From: Ectocarpus siliculosus
Lineage: Eukaryota; Sar; Phaeophyceae; Ectocarpales; Ectocarpaceae
Reading direction: 5' to 3'
DNA length: 18,652 bases
NCBI GenBank assembly: GCA_000310025.1
Contig: FN649754.1
Location: forward strand, 789,688-808,339
Both the position numbers and the translations under genes were made by a program. The notes beneath the pieces were generated by a model that did not search any database, had not been told where the DNA came from, and saw only the letters and a list, made by a program, of their open reading frames with translations. Below are positions 1 to 9,300 of the stretch, piece by piece; within the stretch, counting starts at the first letter, position 1; each line of letters starts with the position of its first letter.

Positions 1-17
1 TATGGCCGGCTTTAGAA

Positions 18-44
18 GGGGGGGGGGGGGGGGGGGGCGGGGGG
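18..44. repeat. Poly-G tract
   Basis: Twenty G, one C, six G. Prone to length errors in sequencing. Confidence 0.95.
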
Positions 45-270
45 TGAGTGTGGCGTGAGAATATCGCGCCGAACCACCGCCTCTTGTCCACCATCCCGTC
101 GTTTGTTTCTTGTCCCGCTTTCGACTCGAGGCGCTTTTGGAGTGATCGATGTAAGCCGTGACGGAATCCCACCAAAAACACGAGAGGGAATGTCATGCCT
201 GCATCTACCGTACGTTGCGGAGGGTATCACACCCCGTCGGCCGAACATCAAAGACCAATTAATTGCGCTG

Positions 271-375
271 CAGCAAAATCAGTGACGGTGTCGCAAATGG
301 CGCCTTTTGGAACCGTCCCGTCGAGAGCTTTCCTAAAACGGATCGTTTGATTTCGGTATCGTCGCCGTCATAGAG
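271..375 (+). repeat. Dispersed repeat family 2, copy 1
   Basis: About 100 bp that aligns end to end with 13867-13970: GTGACGGTG, GAGAGCTTTC, the GATCGTTTGATTT block, and GTCGCCGTC correspond in order. Confidence 0.65.
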
Positions 376-1766
376 TATTCGAGCTTTTACCACAGGTGGG
401 TGTGGTATATTCCGGCACCCACGGTATTTGCTTCGGATATGGGTGCGTCGGGGGGTTGATCAAATTTTGATGTCGCCATCCCATGTAACGTTCTACTGTT
501 TGTTGCTAATAAGGGGTTCGAATCCCGGCGTGAGCGAGCTTTTCTTGCTGCAGTGAGTTTTGGTCTCGCTTCCGCTCCTGGGCTGGTGGATAGCGCTAGT
601 TCGTGTGTACACAGAGGGAAGAGAGAGCTGAACTCTTCTCGCATTTAAAATCGAAGGCAAAGTACCGCAGGAGGGGAGGGTAGAGAGGGGCTCTTCTGTG
701 TGACCACGGCTTGGAGTAAACGGCACTAGTGCTGTGAGCGAACTGCACCACCTGCTGTACATACAATGCACTTGCAGGTTCTACATAGTTATAGGAGGAC
801 AACCATTTGTGCAGTCTAGACCACCTTTGGGTGACCGGCCGTCGGATGTCTGGGGCGAAATTAATTGCGAACCACCAACCACCAAACACAAACCGCCCAT
901 TATCATTATGGGTCGCTGCAGGTATACCCAAGCATATTTCTGTACATATTTTATTGGGGGTATTTTTTGAAAGGTGCACATTGTACCCCCTTTTGGAGCA
1001 GTTGGCTGGTGCCATGGAAGGCGTCCGCGTTGGACCGGTACGGACATTAGAAGGTACTGAGCGGAGACCGGAACGTTTTTTAATGAAGACAGCAACGGCC
1101 ACAAACAACAAAGTGCGTGTGCATAGAAGGTTGTTCGACGAGAAGAAGGTGCAAAAAAAGCGATCTTTGAGATGTAAGCTATGCAGCAGCCCGGCGTGCT
1201 TATAGACATATGGGACGAGTACGTATGCATTCCACGTGCACGTGATGATGAAGCAAATTGTCCAGTATGTATTCCGGAGCGCCGGGCACGCGGACCTGGG
1301 AAAGCTGTGCTGTTGTTTTCAACCATCTTGGCCGACGGGCATTTCAGAAGGAACGCAGCCGAATACTTCGCCGATACGATATAAAAAAACCCCACATAAT
1401 CTTCGACCATTTAGACTGCTGTAGCAGAACGGAATGGTGCGCTGTTACGGTGGGGCAGTTCAGAGCGCGAGAGAGATAAAACGGGGAATAGACATATATA
1501 TTCGGTCCAGCGGCAGCAGGTTTCGGGGGGGTCATCATGCGAATCCCCGACGCACACACAAATATTCACCAGAATATCTCATCTCCGCAGATTCAGCCGC
1601 AACCAACTCTTCAAAAACCACCTGTGCACCGATCCTTGCATACGCAGCAGTGTTGTGTCCCAACCACGATCCACCATCAGTGGCTGGTGTACTGTAGGCA
1701 ACTACGACAAGGTGCACACAGGTAGTAGGTAGAGCAGCGAGCGGCTCTCCCGGCCTTGGCACCTAC

Positions 1767-2183
1767 CCCGAAAGTCCCGTTCTCTCCGACGTACTCGAGC
1801 GCGTCGCACAGGCCCTCAATCGCCCTGCTGCCTGTGGCGACCTCCACGACAGACAGCGTCAAATTTCCATCCAGCGAAGCCTTAGAGGCGTCCGGCAAGG
1901 TCGCCGCCAATGCCCCACCGTTGATATCGTCCACGGCGAGCCTCATGACCGACCTCAGTGCCTTGGAGAGCGGGAAGTATCCGCTGGTGGTGTTGCTCTC
2001 CGGGAGCGTGAGAGCAACGAGTGATACATCGGCATGCACAACAGGAACTGTTGCTGCCCACAAGAGGAGAATCAGCGAGATGCCGGTAGACACACTGCTG
2101 CCGCCGCCGCAGGCTGCAAGACTACGACCCCGCGTGAGATTTGAAGCTCCCCGAGGGCACCTGCTAGCGCCGGGGACCAGCAT
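1767..2183 (-). CDS. Second receptor-like gene, first exon: signal peptide and ANF-receptor domain start
   Basis: The first ATG of the open frame is at 2183; a GTG at 2204 in the same frame is less likely. The exon gives 139 codons in phase 0 before donor GTAGGT at 1766. An unusually long n-region of about 40 residues is followed by the hydrophobic GISLILLLWAATVPVV and a likely cleavage after HA, in front of DVSLVALTL. The rest (FPLSKALRSVMRLAVDDING, then LDGNLTLSVVEVATGSRAIE, then a helix ending in NGTFG) follows the first strand-helix units of ANF_receptor/Peripla_BP_6 domains in glutamate and GABA-B-type receptors. Three N-glycosylation sites (NTT, NLT, NGT) are present. The later exons are off the left edge, so it cannot be decided whether the protein is an iGluR or a class C GPCR-like receptor. 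Confidence 0.82.
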
Positions 2184-3973
2184 CGTTTCTATGTACAGGA
2201 ACACCCCCCCCCAGCAGCGTGATTATCGGAAGCTCTTGCGCTAGCTGGCCATGGGTGACGGAGAGGGATCGATTCGCCGCTCCTCTTGTTGGTTGGCAAC
2301 AAAATCAGGTGAAGTGAGTGGCATCGGGCATCGGGCCGCAGAATTGTACCCTTTTCGGTGCTCCTATTGTATGTATTTATTGCACTGCCGACTGCCGTAT
2401 CCAGCAGTTAACGGATTCTTGCGTCGGTCGCTTGCCAAGTTTGTTTGGTGCTTTTATTCTTGAGAACCCCGCCGTCAGACGCCAGACCTACTGTGATGGT
2501 TGACCACGTTGGGAATCCCCACCGTATGAAAAGTCTACACTACATACGCTTATTGAGATGTAGTCTTGAGTGTATCGCTTTTCCTGTGCGTCAAACTACC
2601 CATCCTGCTCGTACATATATAGTCTATGCGTGCATTTCGAAATCTTAATCTTCATGTCATCGGCGCAACTCACCGACGGAGGACCACCCTGTCTACAGGG
2701 GACACACACGTGTATATTCACATATTCACGCTTTTTTTTTTCTTAATATCGATGTGATGATGCGTACCACACCACGCGCTGGTTGACGGGCGTTTGCTCT
2801 TTGCAAAAAAAAAAACAGGGGCTCGGCACCCAAGCCAACAAGTCCTATCCAATGTCCTATCGTAGGAAGCGAATATATATATATGCACATTTATTTGTGT
2901 ACAACCGACAACGTTCAAGAAAAACATTTTCCGCCAATCTCAAATACGATAGAGTTGTGAAGCGGCTCCCCCGCCTCCTCAAGAAGAGAGACAGAAGAAC
3001 AAAAAGGGAGGTACCGCCATCTGTGGATGACAGGTGTAGAAGTGCTGTAACCATTGTTGTTGCACATACAAAAGTAGGACCAAGATACGATCCGAACGGA
3101 GGGAAGCCTGTGTCCTTACATCTACCTATCTATGTGTCAGAAATTGAGGGATTCCGAGATCGGATGAACGCATAGTAGTGTGCACTGTGACGGACCCACC
3201 AGCAAACAACCGTTGGTTGGGTTTTCGTCCACCTTCTGGAAGAACTGCTGTTGTTGTTGTTGTCTTTTTTAGAAGGGAAACCTCCCAGAAAGACAGGACA
3301 CATTTGCTAAGTAAATCCAAACACAGCAGTGTCTTCCAAACCGTTCCGGTCTCCCTAACCAACAGTATCTTCATCTGTCGGTGTTGATCGAAACACTTTG
3401 CCTAACGATTCCCGTGGTCACAGGCTAAACTTACCTAAAAAAGGGTACAACAACCAACAACGCTTAAAAAAATATGGACACAACCCACCCGCGGGTACCA
3501 TTCAACGTGTTTCAGCGGCGGGGCAGTTGGCAGTTCGTCGCAGTTAAATAAATACAAAGAAGAAATTGCCCTGGTATTCACCCCTCCTGTGTGACCCTGG
3601 ATGGTTGTCGTTGTGTAGGAAAAAATACACTGTACGTATTGTGCACACTACAGTACACTGAAAAGTGTAGTGCACGTCTCACCACGAAAAATAGGACGAA
3701 AGAAAGCACACACACACACAACAACACCACCTTCTTTTGGTAGGTACTACACTGTTTCTCACACAAGAGAAAAGAGAAACGAAGGGCACAACTACACTCC
3801 ACCCCCGTGTACGCGGTGAATATTTATTTTTTTCTACGCCTCAACATGCCCAACACAGACACACAGGTGGTGGTGGTGGTGAAGACGGGAAGGTACAGCC
3901 GTTGAAGGTAATGCTGTTACACACCGGACCCTCCAAGGAACCATCTGTGTAACGACATTACCCTACACCATAT

Positions 3974-4005
3974 CCGGGGGGGGTTGGGGGCGGGGGCGGG
4001 AGGGG
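3974..4005 (+). repeat. G-rich tract with potential G-quadruplex
   Basis: Five G runs of three or more separated by TT, C, C and A, in front of dispersed repeat family 1 copy 1. Confidence 0.75.
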
Positions 4006-4114
4006 GATGTACTCGTAGTCGTGCATGCCGTAGTCGTTAGACGATTGACCTCCTCGCGTCCCTACAAAGCCGGGACGGAACACGCCGGGTTCTCGCTGGA
4101 CCAGGCTCTCACAT
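3998..4114 (+). repeat. Dispersed repeat family 1, copy 1
   Basis: About 115 bp in the intergenic region, beginning in a G-rich stretch. Shared blocks with the copy at 8438 include TGCATGCCG, AGTCGTT, CCCTACAA, GCCGGGAC, GCCGGGTT and CCAGGCT, in the same order and spacing. Confidence 0.75.
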
Positions 4115-4468
4115 CATCAAAGCGAAGCACCGTGAGGTACTCGGCGAGTCGCATGAAGGGTGCGCTGCATCCTGCTAAGGGTGTTCGGCATCTTGTGCTT
4201 AATTCCTTGCGGACGGATGACAGATGCGTATGAGTTAATTTATTTTCTGGTGCTTACACTTCCTGAGACAATTGTAAGCACTGTGTAACTGCCTCGAGGG
4301 TGTTTAACCATTAACACAACGTGGTTCAATCATGCCCTTTATGCGGAGTGAGTGTTGTCGATCCCGCACAACATAATCTACTCAACCACCATAGACTACA
4401 TAATAATGGTTACCACAATAATAAAAGAAAGCGTTAACCTGGTTGCCGAACTCGCAAAGTGATCGGCT

Positions 4469-4568
4469 TGTTTTACAACGTCGTTGCCAAGCGACGAAAA
4501 CCGAACCCCGATGGCAAACACTGAGGGTAGGGCATGTTTTACAACGTCGTTGCCAAGCGACGAAAACC
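4469..4568. repeat. Tandem direct repeat, period 66, two copies
   Basis: A 34-base block is exactly repeated at 4469-4502 and 4535-4568. It begins TGTTTTACAACG and ends GCGACGAAAACC, and contains a CGTCG...CGACG inverted repeat. The spacer after each copy is similar but diverged. Confidence 0.95.
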
Positions 4569-5904
4569 CATCCACGATAGCTAGCACCGGGGGGGGGGGC
4601 TCGTGTGCGGAAGGAATGCGGTTATGTATGTGTGACGCACCAGTCGCCCCACACACTCTTTGAATATTAATCTCTGATTTAGTCTGTGTCTTGAGGTTTT
4701 GGCAAGTTCTGGCCATTCTCGGCGATCACGTTGAACAACGAGGATCATGACAACAAACTGTACCGCTGCGTTTAATTCTAAACCTAACGTCCTATACCAG
4801 ACGGACCAATACAGTATCCTACAAAAGATGCATCCAATCGAAACCAAGTCGTGAACCTTGCTTGGCGTCGACGCTCCTACGTAAGTCATTCCCGCGTGAC
4901 AGGTGTGCATGCACCGCTCAACCACCTCGAAGGTTCCTGCAACAAATACATGCAGTCATGAATGTTGGGGTGATCCATATTCCCCCAAGGTGATGGGGGA
5001 ATGCTATGAATTGCCAAGTACGGATGATACAGCGCCAGCTCAACCACAGAAGAATCACTCGCCGTGTGTGTACATGTAGAGAAGCCCCCATGGGCTTCTG
5101 GCTACCACCACTGTAAGACTTGCGTTTCCTATTTGACATAATCATTTCGTATAGGCTAGTCCGGTACAGGCCGTCAATGCTGCCCACGCCTTGCTAAATG
5201 ACACAATGACACTACAAGACACGCTTTTTGCATTCCCCCCAGAGCACAACGGACTCCTCAATGGCCTAGCCCACCGCAACACCTGGGAAACGCAATTGTA
5301 GATTTGCGATGCCCTACGCACAATTGGCTGCAAAGAAGAGTTCCGTCGGGAAGGTACCAGCAAAACACAGCGAAGCATCACTCCGAGACCAGGAAATCTA
5401 TCTGTACAGCTCTCGCCCCCTCATGCGTCCTTCTTATAGGCAGGCTACAGTAGTGTTACGGTTAAAAACATTCGGCTACATGGAGTTGCACCCTTTGGTT
5501 GTCCCCATGGGTTGGTTGAGTGTTCTGTACATTTGCAGGGCCCCTTGTCTTGAGCTCGCATGACCCCGCCAGCTCACTCCTTGTTTGATTTCCTGTTTGA
5601 GCATTCCAGTGCTTAGCAATAATCAGAGCGAAATCGTATCCACGACAGAGTTCGAGAGACACCTGAAGCTGCCTACCCAAACACAAGTAGATTAGGCCGA
5701 CCCCGCTCGAAAGTCGCACATTTTTCGAGCAAGAGCCTAGAAAAGCCTTCCGTCGTCTGAACGATTGAGCAAAGGCTAGTGCCTAGCTCACCCCAATATT
5801 CCCATGGACGCAGTTTAGTTAAGTTTCGCGAAGAATTTATATCAATCGTCGATTTCTTGTGAGGGTATTGCCAAAACCGGATCTGCTCTGTACGGCGCGA
5901 CCTC

Positions 5905-6330
5905 TCAACGGTTTGTGAAGTAGACACGCGCGTTCTCTCCGATGTCGGACCGTACGCGGGACCCCGACTTGTCATCAGAGGTTGGAGCAGCAGAATCAAC
6001 AAACTTAACACAACCTGCGTAGCCATCGCCACCGGTTGCAACGGCAGTGTCGGCAACTGCAGGAGAACAAGCAGAAGAAGCCCTCCGCCATTTCCGGATG
6101 GGCGCTTGGGGCTTGAGAGGAACGTGAGGGTCCTCGTCTTCCTCCTCCTCCTCGTCTCCCTCCTCCTCTGACAATTTCGACTCGGACCCCTCCGAGATGG
6201 TGGCCTGCTGCAGGTGGTGAAGTTGCCGTGAAGCCGCCGAAGTCTCGTCAGAAGACGACGCTCCTTGTCCTCGCCGCCGTCGCCGCAGGCGCTCGCGGTG
6301 CCCAGTGGTGGTTGCGGGTGGTCGAAGCTG
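5905..6330 (-). CDS. iGluR-like gene, probable last exon: acidic cytoplasmic tail
   Basis: An open frame that can start in phase 0 after CATCAG at 6331, or after CTGCAG at 6208 or CAG at 6205, so the 5' end is uncertain. It ends at a TGA (5907-5905). Read from 6330 it has an Arg run (RERLRRRRRGQ), a Ser-rich and His-Gln segment, a strongly acidic run (SEEEGDEEEEEDEDP), a basic PIRKWRRASSA patch that could be a kinase site, and a low-complexity end finishing VYFTNR. No catalytic domain is visible. It is assigned to this gene because of strand, phase and position after M4; it could instead be joined through another small exon. Confidence 0.6.
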   Translation of the reverse strand, partial: QLRPPATTTGHRERLRRRRRGQGASSSDETSAASRQLHHLQQATISEGSESKLSEEEGDEEEEEDEDPHVPLKPQAPIRKWRRASSACSPAVADTAVATGGDGYAGCVKFVDSAAPTSDDKSGSRVRSDIGENARVYFTNR

Positions 6331-9300
6331 CTGATGTTCGGAAGAAGGGCCCGTCGTCTACATCGTCATCGCGAAGGAGGTCGAAGAAGCAGGTGCCTTG
6401 GGAGAGAGCAGCGGCCAGCTGTTGGTCCGTGTGTCGAGGTCTTGGTCGGGGTCTAAATGACCCACCTCTTCCCCCGACGTCTGTCCGACGATTTCAAGAG
6501 TTCCGAAGATTCAACAAGGTGTTCTTAGGGGAGGTACCGGGATGAGTGGGTATCCCTGAGTTGCCCGTGTGGAGTGAGTTGTTCCGCTTGTTGGTTTTGC
6601 TGGTTTTGAACTGGCAGAAATTCTGTGGCTTTGGTATGACTCGACTACCAAGAGTCTATACATCTGTGTAACTCTGCTGTTTCGCGTACATCTAACCATT
6701 ATCACCGTGGTTTCAAGAAGGTATGAAACCGCATTCCGTTGAAATACGAGAGTTTCGGGGAAAGGGACAGAAAACCTGACACAGGTTATCCTCTCGTGCC
6801 CGCTTGAAGGCCGTCTTGGAGCAATAAACAACGACAGTTCACAATCAGACAATACACTCTGGTTGACAGTTGCGCCGATCTTCTTCGTTTGCATGGTAGG
6901 TCATTATTGCTGATGCCGTCATAGCACACAATGCAGAAACACGAAACAACAGTGTAGTTCCGGAGGTCAGCGGCGTCGTCGGAACCGCGCACGATGTGCG
7001 CACAAATCTGGGACACACATCGATTGTCTTGAATGTCCAGTTCTCGAAAACTCAGTAACATCTCCAGCATGAATGGCGTTGTTGGCGTTGTAGATGTGAA
7101 CGTCAGGACGTGGCAGAGTAGGAAAAAATCTCATGCCCACCTTCGCGTTGGTGAGCGACTGCCGCCGCTCCTTCTGCTCAACGCGGTACGCCGACCACTT
7201 CTTCTTGGCCTGGAACGACTTGCGGAACACCCACACCACCAGGGACGCCGCCATGAACATCGTGAGGATTAGAAAAACGCCCGCCAGGTCCACCAGCTTA
7301 AGGTTCTGGGACGTCGAGCTTGCGCCCTCGTAGTCCTCTAGGTAGGCGCACCGGGACGTGTCGAAGTACGGCTCGGTAATGTCTGCCAGCGTCCCCTCCT
7401 CTTCCAGCTCTAGCATGGCCTATAGGAAATGGGGACAGCGGGTGGTCGAGGCGGTAAGTAGGCCGATGGAGGTAGTACAGGGGCAGATGGTTGTTCCTTA
7501 GATGTGCCCTCACCACCTAACACGAACTCAAAACATGCGGACTACTCCTACCTTTGTCGTTGGAGTCAAATGTCTCTGTCGAATTATGGACGGGTATGTC
7601 GAGCGTCAAAGGCATCTGTTGATCGTTGGACAGGCAAACCTACTAATGTAATCATGTCAGCGCTGACTGGGCCCGCTAGATGGGCTAGTATCACCGGCTA
7701 GGAGACGTGCTACAAAGGCAGAGATCGATCGCCGCCGAGCGAAGCACGAGTATGTTGAGCCTCACTGGTATCTTCGTTGCGTAAGATCGGTCAACTCACA
7801 ATGTCAGCGCTGACAGTAGGATTGGGTGCAAGAGTCGATACTGAACATTTCGGGCCCGCCGGGGGAGGGCGCTTGATCGTGCATTCCCTTGCCGAGAAAA
7901 CCTGGCTATGCACCCTCCGTTGTGAATAGATGCTCCATACAGAGCGCCTTCAACAAAGACACGTCCCAGTTTACCGCCCACCAGTGAGAGATCATGTTCT
8001 CGAACGTCCGTTACAGAAGTAATGCACGGTGTAGGTTTTGCTGTTAACACGGCAGAGATATTGCTGGCGTCTTCGGCTCATTGCACGCGCATTCGACCCG
8101 GTTTTCCGTGCGACCTGAGTGATGGCATCTAATCCTAACCCCAATCTTTACCCAAATTCTTGCCCATGGTCACAAAAACACAGGCACACTTGTGTCGTGA
8201 GTGTGAGCATCTCACGGGATGGTGTGGTGCAGCTCATGCCAACCCAACACCCTCCTTGTTGTGGCGTACAGAACGGACGACAACCAAGAATCAATGTTGT
8301 GTGCAACCCTCGCCCCAAAGCTGATCAGTGAGGAGGAACCCCAAACGGAAATATGCTATTGCGGACGCATGTTTCACATTTCGTGAATTCCGAACCACTC
8401 TTCCGCATGCATGCCAAAGAAATGAAATATGTGGCGCGCGGGAGGTACCCATGTAAATGCATGCCGCAGTCGTTCGGCCATAGACCTCGTATCCCTACAA
8501 TGCCGGGACAGAGCGATATGCCGGGTTTTCGCCGGCCCAGGCTTTGTTTCACAGGCATAAACCAGACGCTGGTCATCTCGCTTGCGTTGGCTGTGCCAAT
8601 CCAGATATGATACCATGGGTTGATTGGGCATCCTGGCTAACCAAACGTTTCACATTCAGCAGGCACGACTATATTTCTACCCCAAGGGAATTCGATCTTG
8701 GCGCACTTGCACACAACAGGCGCGACACACACTGCGAACACGTCGCTTCGTGTGTGATACACTTCGGAGAATGATCTGCATAGACTATGTACTCCAGGTG
8801 GACAACTTCCATATGGGGTACTTCATAATATTTGTATACTCAATTGCAGGGCGTTCAATATATCCGATATCCTACGTGACGTTGTGCGCTTTAGGACCGA
8901 AGTCCGCACGCTCACGGGATATATTCCACATGAACAACCCCCATGCCCGAATGATATGGGGGGTGGTGAACGTCGTTGTGAACATCAATGGTTGGGTTTA
9001 TGCAGGACACGTTTGTTTCTACATGGTGGCGCGTTCTCAGTGAAGCGGCAGACGCGGTGTTCTCACTCACCAATTCAAACTCGCCGAGGTAGGGCGAGTC
9101 CTTCTCCAGAACCAATCCGACTTTCGGAGAGGGAAGCGTGTTGATGACGGTGACAAGTGAAACGGGTTACGGCAGTCCGGGGGGGGTGAGATGACGCCCA
9201 CACGTGTGTCGCTGGGAAAGGCGAGTTGGTAGCGGTGGCAGGTTGAACAGATGACGAAAGTCTGGGTGGAGGGGCGAAGTTTGCAAGCAACACGCCCAAC

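Larger units (their letters stand above)
1..1766 (-). other. First intron of the second receptor gene (continues off the window)
   Basis: No exon continuing the ANF-receptor domain was found here. The stretch holds a long G tract at its left end, a decayed dispersed repeat (271-375), and two long overlapping open frames on the minus strand (1410-781 and 1111-596) without recognisable domains. A short plus-strand frame at 1181-1384 is noted as a finding. A very small exon could have been missed. Confidence 0.6.
2184..5904. other. Intergenic region between the two receptor genes
   Basis: This stretch should contain the 3' end of the channel gene (left of 5905) and the promoter and 5' UTR of the second gene (right of 2183). 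No core promoter or poly(A) motif could be named with confidence. It holds a G-rich tract, one copy of a dispersed repeat (3998-4114) and a 66-bp tandem repeat (4469-4568). Otherwise there are only short, domain-free open frames. Confidence 0.6.
7420..9070 (-). other. Intron before the M4 exon
   Basis: GTGAGT ... CTATAG, 1651 bp. It carries one copy of a dispersed repeat (8438-8554) and two copies of a perfect palindrome (7656-7667 and 7802-7815). No coding signal was recognised. Confidence 0.75.

Noticed and set aside
781-1410. 209-codon minus-strand open frame in the second gene's intron
   Set aside because: It overlaps another long minus-strand frame and a plus-strand frame, has no domain, signal or repeat pattern, and does not continue the ANF-receptor domain. 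Probably chance in stop-poor DNA.
1756-2244. 162-codon plus-strand frame opposite the second gene's first exon
   Set aside because: It is the antisense shadow of a GC-rich exon; the minus-strand frame has a signal peptide and a recognisable domain.
2783-3175. 130-codon plus-strand frame rich in Arg and Lys
   Set aside because: AT-rich codons, A-run start, no domain and no splice or neighbour support.
6511-6894. 127-codon minus-strand frame between M4 and tail exons
   Set aside because: No good acceptor in the phase needed after the M4 exon and no domain or charge pattern.
8374-8631. Overlapping open frames on both strands near 8350-8630
   Set aside because: They coincide with a copy of dispersed repeat family 1 and have no independent coding support.
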